From assembly GCA_028696165.1 (NCBI GenBank), contig JAQVHQ010000006.1:38418-102417 (forward strand): a stretch of DNA of 64,000 bases, given 5' to 3'. Below are positions 8,858 to 16,210 of the stretch, piece after piece. The position numbers and the translations under genes are program-made. This stretch comes from Lachnospiraceae bacterium. Its GTDB lineage: Bacteria; Bacillota; Clostridia; Lachnospirales; Lachnospiraceae. The stretch's first letter is position 1, and every line of letters starts with the position of its first letter. The notes under the pieces are model-generated. The model saw nothing but the letters and a program-made list of their open reading frames with translations. It made no database searches and was not told the origin of the DNA.

Positions 8858-9035
8858 GCTTGTCTGGCGGTCTCAGCTGTTATACTGATAGCTTACCACC
8901 TGGTTTCCCCCGCTGTCAATCAGTCCTGTGCTATCCTGCTGCCATTATGAAGGTCATAGTAGTCCTCTCTGTTTAATCTCATGGAGAACATACTCCCATC
9001 TGCATCTCACAACAATAGTAATCTGTGTACCCTCC
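8858..9035 (-). pseudogene. Decayed RHS core upstream of the orphan tip
   Basis: On the minus strand this matches the RHS core at about 11996-12150 with frameshifts and substitutions, so the reading frame of the tip (8087-8857) is cut off from any RHS shell. It is nearly identical to the scrap at 4218-4412. Confidence 0.75.
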
Positions 9036-9040
9036 CCCTT

Positions 9041-9068
9041 AAAAAAGCAGGCACCTTCAGATGCCTGC
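9041..9068 (-). terminator. Intrinsic terminator after endolysin copy B
   Basis: Same GCAGGCA / TGCCTGC hairpin and T-run as in copy A. Confidence 0.85.
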
Positions 9069-9081
9069 TTGCATATTTCTT

Positions 9082-10080
9082 TTATGAAAATAATGCTCCC
9101 CAGCTTTCTTTTCCAATCACACCATCTACTTTCAGTCCTTTATCCTGCTGGAATGAAATGACTGCGGCCCTCATCATCTCCCCGAACTGCGCATCAATAT
9201 TCCCCCTGTAATACCCTTTTCCTGCAAGAATACCCTCTGCCAGTGCTGTAAAAGTTCCACCATCTCCACTTCTTGTGACTGCTTTCTGTGCAGCCTTCAT
9301 GGACTTTTCTCCGAAATTTGTATTCCCTGGATTCAGGTCATACTTGTACTTCCGGTTACATACATCCTTCCATACTGCCAGCGCACCATTCCGGGTCTTT
9401 TTCCCATACTGGTTATCTTCCTCAAGAAGCCCATTACAGTATGTCTCCAGTATCTGCGGATACCAGATATTCAGCCATTTCTGGAAAGACTCTACTTTTC
9501 CATGTCCCATTCCCCGGGATGCTGTGGCTGGCTTGGTGGGTGTGGCTGCTGTATCTTTATCCTCATAATCCATGATACAGTAGCCTTTGATAGACGAATC
9601 CTTCAACCCATAATCCTTCTCTTTTACCGTTCCTCCGTTTCTGTCTCCATAGAGAGCGGAGGTGTTTCCCTCATTAGTATAGATTCTCCCATTTCCAATC
9701 TGCACGACTCTTCCAATGTGTGAATGTTTAAATATCACCAGGCATCCCCTCTGTGGTTTTGAGGAAACCCTGCCTGCCTTTGAAAATGCATCATAGATGG
9801 CAAAGCAGTTATATCCCTGATAATCTCTTCTTGTCATGTGAAAGTTGTTCAATGCACCTTCCACGCCAAATATCTGTGCCTCCAGCCAGAACTGGTAGGT
9901 GGCACACCAGGGCTGCGCCTGACAGCCATTTAATCCCCAGCGTTCTACGTCTCTGGAATATCTGGTATAGTTTCCATATCCTGCATTCTTTTTAAAATCA
10001 TCCAGATATGAAGCACTGTTCTTTTCCTGGTAGCCGGTCTGGCTTTTTGCCAGATCCAGCAGCTTCTGCATACTTCCCAT
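9082..10080 (-). CDS. CHAP-like peptidoglycan hydrolase (endolysin), copy B
   Basis: The protein is identical (332 residues) to that of 4466-5464: a catalytic domain with the QPWCATYQFW Cys site, then a peptidoglycan-binding C-terminus. It starts at ATG 10080, one base after the holin stop, with AGGAGG 9 nt upstream. Identity between two copies in a region otherwise full of decayed fragments means recent duplication, gene conversion or strong selection. Its position after an RHS toxin gene and candidate immunity gene suggests toxin release by local lysis, which is inference. Confidence 0.88.
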   Translation of the reverse strand: MGSMQKLLDLAKSQTGYQEKNSASYLDDFKKNAGYGNYTRYSRDVERWGLNGCQAQPWCATYQFWLEAQIFGVEGALNNFHMTRRDYQGYNCFAIYDAFSKAGRVSSKPQRGCLVIFKHSHIGRVVQIGNGRIYTNEGNTSALYGDRNGGTVKEKDYGLKDSSIKGYCIMDYEDKDTAATPTKPATASRGMGHGKVESFQKWLNIWYPQILETYCNGLLEEDNQYGKKTRNGALAVWKDVCNRKYKYDLNPGNTNFGEKSMKAAQKAVTRSGDGGTFTALAEGILAGKGYYRGNIDAQFGEMMRAAVISFQQDKGLKVDGVIGKESWGALFS

Positions 10081-10081
10081 A

Positions 10082-10507
10082 TCATTTTCCCTCCTTTCCC
10101 GCACTTAGACTCAGTGCATCGATTCCTTTCCTTATTCCATCCGGCAGCGGCAGTCCCATAAGTCCTGCATTCTCCACGATGGATAATGATTCGTTCACTA
10201 TAAATCCTATGCACACGGCATCCCGAATATATTGCGTCTGCATCAGAAGATCCAGCCTTGCCGCAATGAGCACGTACAATAGCGTCATGGCCTTTCTGCA
10301 CAGCCCTTTCCAGCCCGCATGGCTTTCCAGCGCACCACTGGCTGATTTCGGACTTTTCTTAAATACTCCCGGCAGGAGAATTCCTCCTGTAAACCAATCG
10401 ATAGCCATAAACAGAACCAGTGTCTGTAAGGCTGTGTCCCAGCCTCCGAAAAGAGATGCTGCGGTGCTTCCCATGAGGCCTGTTCCTATGATTATTTTTT
10501 GTTTCAT
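10082..10507 (-). CDS. Phage-type holin (holin_4 / TcdE-like), copy B
   Basis: The 141-residue holin is identical in protein sequence to copy A; I see one silent base difference. It is preceded by an AGGTG ribosome site and, about 36 bp further up, by an intrinsic terminator that isolates it from the immunity gene upstream. Together with the endolysin it forms a two-gene lysis cassette without other phage genes. Confidence 0.85.
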   Translation of the reverse strand: MKQKIIIGTGLMGSTAASLFGGWDTALQTLVLFMAIDWFTGGILLPGVFKKSPKSASGALESHAGWKGLCRKAMTLLYVLIAARLDLLMQTQYIRDAVCIGFIVNESLSIVENAGLMGLPLPDGIRKGIDALSLSAGKEGK

Positions 10508-10542
10508 TTTATTTTCACCTGCTTTCTTCTTAAAAATGGGTA

Positions 10543-10602
10543 CAAAAAAGGAAGTGGAACGGGTGGAGTCTCAACAACATCGATCAATACTATTCCACTT
10601 CC
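10543..10602 (-). terminator. Intrinsic terminator upstream of holin copy B
   Basis: GGAAGTGGAA / TTCCACTTCC stem with a long loop (about 33 nt) and a T-run on the minus strand. The loop differs completely from copy A while the stem is conserved. Confidence 0.75.
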
Positions 10603-10782
10603 TTTTACCTGTTGCTTGTTAAGCATATATAATCACACTTTTAATTTTTTTAAAGTTTCTCCTGTTATTAACATAGAATTCCCATCACTTTCTAAATGCG
10701 CTTATAACGAAGAAATAAAACAATATACACCATTTTTTCTTAACATTATGTAATACGAATTCTCTCCGAAATAAGCTTCATA

Positions 10783-11211
10783 TTATTCGAGCTTTTCGAT
10801 CTTAACAATTATATTTGTACCCTTATCATAATAAATTTCATATATATCGTTTTCTATAAATGCTGGTGAGAATATCTTTTTTTTGCTAAAAAGATCTAGA
10901 TAATAAAATTGTTTTTTCCCTTTGTTGTCAATAAAAGTATATTCTCGTTCAAAAAAATGCTTGCTCTCATTATATTCTTCAAAAAAAGTGCCTTGACATT
11001 TTATAATTTCTACATTATTTAATTTTTTCAAATAATTTCCTGTCATAACAAAAGAAAGCACCAATGCTGCAATTCCAAATAGAAATTCTATTTTCTTACG
11101 TTTTTTTGAATTCCAGAATTTACTCCAAACCAATATTAGTAATCCCATACTAGGCAGCACAATTCCACATTTAAATATTTCATAATAAATTCCATTTAAA
11201 TTATAATCCAT
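10783..11211 (-). CDS. Small membrane protein, candidate immunity protein of the RHS gene
   Basis: The 142-residue protein has two N-terminal membrane segments (IFKCGIVLPSMGLLILVW; FLFGIAALVLSFVM) and a beta-rich soluble C-terminus. The ATG at 11211 has a perfect AGGAGG five nucleotides upstream; a longer frame to 11271 would overlap the RHS gene and lacks such a site. It begins 10 bp after the RHS stop, as expected for a toxin-immunity pair. No family is recognised. The membrane location suggests the partner toxin attacks the membrane; this is inference. Confidence 0.65.
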   Translation of the reverse strand: MDYNLNGIYYEIFKCGIVLPSMGLLILVWSKFWNSKKRKKIEFLFGIAALVLSFVMTGNYLKKLNNVEIIKCQGTFFEEYNESKHFFEREYTFIDNKGKKQFYYLDLFSKKKIFSPAFIENDIYEIYYDKGTNIIVKIEKLE

Positions 11212-11221
11212 CTTATCCTCC

Positions 11222-13717
11222 TTACCATGGCAATTTGTTTCTAACATAATTAATTGAAAATGACAAGCCAATCCTTAATCCTTTATTCCCCTTTTGTAAT
11301 CGCAACATTCTCCTGTACAATTTTTTATTAGTAGGCATAGCTTTCCTTTTTTTTCTGTATTTTTTATACTGATTTCCTCGATATGTTGGGAAATTCGAAG
11401 GTTTTTTTGATTTTATCTTTCTCAATATTTTATTCATTTTTTCATCAACAATAAAATCTGTCATAGTTCCCAATGTCACTTTAACAAGTGACTTTCCTAA
11501 ATTACATGGTTTATCATTTAGAATTTTTTCACTATTTATGATTCCCTCATTAATAACATTTCTAACAAATGACGCGGTAAATCCAGAACCTGGAATCACT
11601 GCCGTAACCCCTGCCGCTATATATTCTCCTACACTGGATTTGGGTTTGAAAATATCTATGCTTCTTTTCCCCGATATAACATTATCGATAACATCACTTA
11701 TATACTGTGTTGCTAGTCCTGCCGCAATTGCTGCAACCCAGAAGTTTCCTTTCAGATCTTTGCGCATTACAGGATTATTATCACAATATACATACAAATT
11801 TTTATCTGAGAAAGTAGCTGGAATAGTATCTACGAGACTTGCACAATCAACATTTACAAATCGTCCACATTCGGGATCATAATATCGGCTGTTCAGGTAA
11901 TAAAGCCCTGTCTCTTCATCCAGAAAGTACTCTCTATACCGGAACGGATTCCTGCTTCCGGCCTTACTCTGTGTGCTGTCCGTCATGCTTGTCTGGAGGC
12001 CCCAGCTGTCATACTGATAGCTTACCACCCGGTTTCCACTGCTGTCAACCAGTCCTGTGATATCATGCTGGCCATTATGAAGGTAGTAGTAGTCCTCTCC
12101 GTTTAATCTCATGGAGAACAGACTTCCATCTGCGTCATAGATAAAGTGCATCACATCCGTTCCTGCCTTCATGGTGACGATTTTGTTTCCATTCAGGAAG
12201 TATTCCTCTTTTGTCTCTCCTGCTGTTTTGGATAATCGGATGCCTTCTTCGTCATAGGTATAGCGGATGGTACATCCGTCTTTTACGAGCTGTTTTAATT
12301 CCCTGCCATGCTGCCACTCCATCTGCATCCCACGGTAGTTCAGCGGATTTCCCATAGCATCGTAGGTGATGGTCCCCCCGTCATAAGCAGTCAGCTGGTC
12401 CTTCCACCGGGTGTTTCCGTAGGTATAGGTATGTTCCTCCAGGACTGCTCCCGTGATGGTCTCATCCTGTGTGTATCCATAGGTTTTCCTGGTCCTTAGG
12501 TTTCCGCCTGCATCATAGGTATAACAGATAGTCTTATCTTCCAGGCGGTTATCCTCACGGATGAGCTGGCTTAAGGCATCGTAGGTATACCCTGTCTTTA
12601 TGATTCCGTTTTCTGCTATGGTGCTGATATTTCCCAGGGCATCATAGGTGTAGCTTAAGGTGTCATCCCCGCTCTTTAGGTGCTCCAGCAGGGTGGTGGT
12701 GGTTCCTTCTTCTGCTCCTTTTAAATAGCGGTAAGTAGTCTCCCATTCCTTTCCGTCTCCCAGATGCAGTTTCTTTGCTGCCAGCCTTGCTAGGGCATCG
12801 TAGGTATAGCTTATCTTCTCCTCCCCGTCGATGGTCAGTCCGTATAAAAGTCCCGGGCTCTGCTGCTTTTCCGCTTTCCCATAGACATATCCGGTCTTAA
12901 TCTTCGAGGTGATACCTGCACTGTTTCCGGTTCCTGCGCTGCCTTTTATTTCCAGTTTCTGGTAAATGGATTCCACACGGTTCTTTCCATCATAGGCAAT
13001 CTCCATGGCCTGTCCCAGGCTGTTCTCCTGGCGCACCAGCCTTCCAATCAGGTCATACTGGTATTCCTCACGGATGCCATTTAACAGGTCCTCATGGACT
13101 GCCACATTTCCATAGCCGTCATAGGTATTTCTTCCGCTCAGGCTGCCGTTCCATTTCTGCTCCTTTAAGCGCAGTTCCTTGTCATAGATATTTTCCAGCA
13201 CATCGCCGTTGGCATAGGTGGTCTGCGCCAGTTCCCCGTTATGAGGAAGATAGCTGCTCTCCTCTAATACGGTGTCCCCGATGGATACCCCTGTCTGGTT
13301 TCCGAATTCATCATAGTCATAGTGATAAGTAAATCCATTGTGTCCGATATCACTCAGACGGTCACCGCTGTCGTAAGTATAGGTGTTCTCTATGGTCTGA
13401 CCGTTTACCTGTGTATGGATACGGGTTAAAAGGTCATTGTCCGGGTTGTAGCTGTAGTGTGTCTCATTTCCCTTTGCATCCGTCACTTTCGTAAGGAGGC
13501 GGTCTGCCCCGTCATAGGTATTGGTGGTGGTAAAGCCTCTGGCATCGGTGATGGCAACTGCATTTCTTCCTTTTTCCGTATAGGTCATGGATGTTCTTAT
13601 CTCATCCCCTGCCTCTTCCAGAATAAAGAGCTTATGCGGCGGATACGGTTCTGCCGAGACACCGGCCACCAGTCTGCCCTCCGGTTCATAGGACGCACCG
13701 TAGATGGCAAGGTTTCC
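11222..13717 (-). pseudogene. RHS/YD-repeat toxin gene, N-terminally truncated
   Basis: An open frame of about 830 residues is packed with YD repeats (TYTYDSGDRLSD, YTYDALGNIST and others), ends the core with LYYLNSRYYDPECGRFVNVD, and carries a variable tip of about 200 residues. The tip has glycine-rich helices and a lysine-rich tail (KKYRKKRKAMPTNKK). RHS proteins usually have a far longer N-terminal part. Here the frame ends abruptly at about 13717, where homology switches to a broken XRE regulator on the other strand, and an in-frame TGA sits at the junction. No start codon, ribosome site or secretion signal belongs to it. Internal start codons (GTG near 13669) could still yield a fragment, but it is best viewed as a truncated shell with an intact 3' end. 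Confidence 0.85.
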
Positions 13718-13959
13718 GCAGTGCTGTCAGCATGTATGAACGCGGAGAACGTGAACCTGATATCAAAACTTTAGAAAAGATTGCCGACTTTTTTTCTGTA
13801 GATGTGGACTATCTGATTGGACGTAGCAAAGAGAAACCAGCTTCTGTGCCAGAACATCACGAACCTACCTACACGGAAGTACAGTCACTTCTTACCAGAA
13901 GCGGAAAGAAATTCACTGTTGAACAAAAACAGGATTTGATTCGTACTTTATTATCCTGA
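13718..13959 (+). pseudogene. XRE-family regulator, 5' part lost
   Basis: From about 13720 the plus strand reads SAVSMYERGEREPDIKTLEK and continues to the dimerisation-like SVDVDYLIGRS and a C-terminal tail, typical of the second half of a Cro/CI-type HTH regulator. The first helices of the HTH are missing because RHS sequence on the opposite strand begins at the same point. An internal ATG at 13732 gives 75 residues, but these lack a complete HTH. Confidence 0.8.
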
Positions 13960-13969
13960 TTATGCCTAT

Positions 13970-14020
13970 AAAAAAGCACTTTAATTGACAACTTATAACT
14001 GTCAATTAAAGTGCTTTTTT
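13970..14020. terminator. Bidirectional intrinsic terminator
   Basis: A 20-bp perfect stem (starting AAAAAGCACTTTAATTGACA) with a short loop and A/T runs on both sides, placed between the converging XRE remnant and HAD gene. Confidence 0.92.
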
Positions 14021-14029
14021 ACAACTTCC

Positions 14030-14650
14030 TTATAGCTCCATACTGTCTAATTCACTAAAACAAGTAATAGACACATGCTCATTCACTACATCACCAAAAC
14101 CGTAAGCCGCATAAATCATAGGCACTCCTGCCTCCTCACAGGCCTGCTCATCTCCATGGGTGTCCCCCACATAGACAGCTTCAGTCAGATGATTTCTCTC
14201 CATAATGATTTTCAAATTATCAGCTTTCAGCTTCCCAGTCTCACCCGGGCAGGTAAAATCAACAAAAAACTCTCCCAATCCCGTATTTTCCAGAAAAGCT
14301 TCGATATAACCAGCCTGACAATTACTGACGATAAATAATTTATATCTCTTAGCAAGCTTTGGAATCGTCTCCATCATTCCCTCATACAAGATACAAGGTT
14401 CTTTCGCAACCATCGCATTCTCATAGGTGAATAAAGCTTCCGATAACCTGTCCATATCACCTTTAGACATCCCCGGGAACAAACTCTCCACAATAGCTTC
14501 CAAAGGTTTACCAAATTCCTTCTTCAGTTCCTCAGCAGTAAGTCTTCTATCCAAATCCGTTGTCTCTTCAATTGCTTTATTCCAGGCGACCTCTACTACC
14601 TTCGTAGAATCCCATAGCGTTCCGTCTACATCAAATATAATCGCTTCCAT
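14030..14650 (-). CDS. HAD-family hydrolase, phosphoglycolate phosphatase-like
   Basis: The 206-residue protein has haloacid dehalogenase motif I (FDVDGTLWDS, residues about 6-15), motif II (VSNC near 110), a Lys in GKLKADN and the motif III/IV acidic pair in VYVGDTHGDE. The helical cap after motif I fits subfamily IA, which removes phosphate from small metabolites. I prefer the second of two adjacent ATGs because GAGGAG is too close to the first. It lies just upstream of the terminator at 13970-14020. The substrate is unknown. Confidence 0.85.
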   Translation of the reverse strand: MEAIIFDVDGTLWDSTKVVEVAWNKAIEETTDLDRRLTAEELKKEFGKPLEAIVESLFPGMSKGDMDRLSEALFTYENAMVAKEPCILYEGMMETIPKLAKRYKLFIVSNCQAGYIEAFLENTGLGEFFVDFTCPGETGKLKADNLKIIMERNHLTEAVYVGDTHGDEQACEEAGVPMIYAAYGFGDVVNEHVSITCFSELDSMEL

Positions 14651-14714
14651 CATTCTCCTCTTATCTTGTATTTTATTTTCTGCTCAAACTCTTTATTTTA
14701 GTTCTAAGAACACA

Positions 14715-15380
14715 TTATTTCTTCGTCTTAGCCTTTGTCTTCGTTTCAAGCCCTTTTTTCTTACATATATCCTCCAGACAGCACCTGTCACAATAAGGCG
14801 TAGTCCTTGCGGTACATACTTCTCTTCCATGATAAACCAGTCTATGACAAAAATCACTGCCCTCTTCCGGCGGAATGATTTTCCATAAAGCCATCTCCAC
14901 CTTCTTCGGCTCCTTGATACCATCCACAAGCCCGATCCGGTTAGTCAACCGAATACAATGAGTATCCGTCACAATTGCCGGCTTACCAAACACATCCCCC
15001 ATAATAAGATTAGCACTTTTACGCCCTACACCCGGAAGCTTCATCAAAGCATCAAAATCCTCCGGAACTCTGCCACCAAACTCATCTCTGAGCATAATCA
15101 TACAGGCACTGATATCCCTGGCCTTACTTCTCCCCAGTCCACAAGGCCTCACGATATCCTCAATATCCTCCACCGGTGCCCCCGCCAAAGCCTCCACATC
15201 CGGATACTTCTCAAACAACTTCTCAACAATCACATTCACCCTGGCATCCGTACACTGAGCCGCCAAGCGAACACTAACCAGCAACTTCCAAGCCTGGTCA
15301 TAATCCAAAGTACAATCCGCATCCGGATACTCCACCCGAAGCCGTTCAATCACCTCTAAAGCCAACTGTTTCTTCGTCAT
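14715..15380 (-). CDS. nth: Endonuclease III, DNA glycosylase/AP lyase
   Basis: The 221-residue full-length enzyme removes oxidised pyrimidines from DNA and cuts the abasic site. The HhH motif LPGVGRKSANL carries the catalytic Lys, and VTDTHCIRL carries the catalytic Asp. The C-terminal cluster has the canonical C-x6-C-x2-C-x5-C spacing (CTARTTPYCDRCCLEDIC) for a [4Fe-4S]. It has a short lysine-rich tail. The start ATG at 15380 follows GAGGGAG. The HAD gene follows about 65 bp downstream. Confidence 0.95.
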   Translation of the reverse strand: MTKKQLALEVIERLRVEYPDADCTLDYDQAWKLLVSVRLAAQCTDARVNVIVEKLFEKYPDVEALAGAPVEDIEDIVRPCGLGRSKARDISACMIMLRDEFGGRVPEDFDALMKLPGVGRKSANLIMGDVFGKPAIVTDTHCIRLTNRIGLVDGIKEPKKVEMALWKIIPPEEGSDFCHRLVYHGREVCTARTTPYCDRCCLEDICKKKGLETKTKAKTKK

Positions 15381-15591
15381 AAAACTCCCTCAACTTCACA
15401 TAAAATTATCTATATCAAATCTATCCCAACCAAATCTAATATTGCATTTACCATAAAACAATAAATCACAAAATTGTATCTCTTATAGTATATATCTTTC
15501 TCAATTTTTAGACAACCCGCTTTTTCATTTTCAGCAATTTCAATCAGTACTCCTATTTTACCTCATATACTACTTTCCATCTGCCCCTTTG

Positions 15592-15763
15592 CAAGTTTTC
15601 CTGTTTCTTCTTACCCGACCACCCCTGCTAAATTTCCGGCTTTCCTCCTGGTTTCTGGCAAGTTTTCCTGCTTTCGCTTTCTTCTCACCCGACCACTCAG
15701 CTAAATTGTCAGCTTTCCTCCTGGTTTCTGGCAACGTTTCCTGCTTTCACCCTATTCTCACCC
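15592..15763. repeat. Imperfect tandem repeat, ~66-73 bp unit, ~2.5 copies
   Basis: Units begin at about 15592, 15658 and 15731 with GCAAGTTTTCCTG, contain CACCCGACCAC and end CTTTCCTCCTGGTTTCTG. The stretch is pyrimidine-rich on the plus strand. It lies in the 830-bp gene-free interval upstream of nth, next to the large hairpin element. Confidence 0.8.
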
Positions 15764-15835
15764 ACCCCTCGCCCAAATTCAGCCCCTCCCCATCTCCACC
15801 CACAAATCAAGCCTCTACCCTCCATACCACCACAA

Positions 15836-16190
15836 GCCCCGTGCCATCCCATGGCACGCGCTCTAACTGCCACAACACTCCCCTCACGCCGCCAACACCC
15901 AGGACCGAAACACCAGCAGAGAGCCCGCTTGCGCAGATGCAGGAGAATTGGATGATTAGCGTAGTGCACCTAGTATGACTTAGTCAAAAACGGCGGAAGC
16001 TGACCGAGGAAATTGGGTTTACAAAACCCAATTTCAAAACCACCCTGAGCTGGGTTTTCATCAGAAAACACAGCGAATGTGGTTGATTCGGTCAGCTTCC
16101 GCCGTTTTTGGCATAGTCATACTAAGTGCACGAAGCTCATCCAATTCTCCTGCATCTGCGCAAGCGGGCTCTCTGCTGGTGTTTCGATCC
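15836..16190. other. Composite non-coding element A: GTGCC hairpin plus ~290-bp inverted repeat
   Basis: A short palindromic unit (GTGCCATCCCATGGCACGCG at 15841) is followed by a long inverted repeat. Its left arm is about 15903-16006 and its right arm about 16089-16188. Arms of about 100 bp match at roughly 90%, including GAGAGCCCGCTTGCGCAGAT and AAAACGGCGGAAGCTGACCG. The centre holds a smaller hairpin (AAATTGGGTTT / AAACCCAATTT). It lies right after the stop of the 846-aa gene. The same architecture is at 42748-43395. No coding frame is plausible. It could be a MITE-like element, a structured RNA or a nucleoid site. Confidence 0.85.
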
Positions 16191-16210
16191 GTCCTCCAAT
16201 CTCACACCCC

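Larger units (their letters stand above)
8833..10566. repeat. Direct repeat copy B (holin-endolysin block), ~1.73 kb
   Basis: Partner of 4218-5951 at an offset of 4615-4616 bp. The sequence between the copies (about 2.9 kb) is unique and AT-rich. Two long direct copies could recombine and delete the intervening tip, immunity genes and one lysis cassette. Confidence 0.95.

Noticed and set aside
4466..10507. Prophage
   Set aside because: Only holin and endolysin are present. There is no integrase, terminase, capsid, tail or repressor gene; the XRE remnant is broken and joined to RHS sequence.
2828..13959. Insertion sequence or transposon
   Set aside because: No transposase gene or remnant was recognised; the island is explained by RHS recombination and a 1.73-kb duplication.
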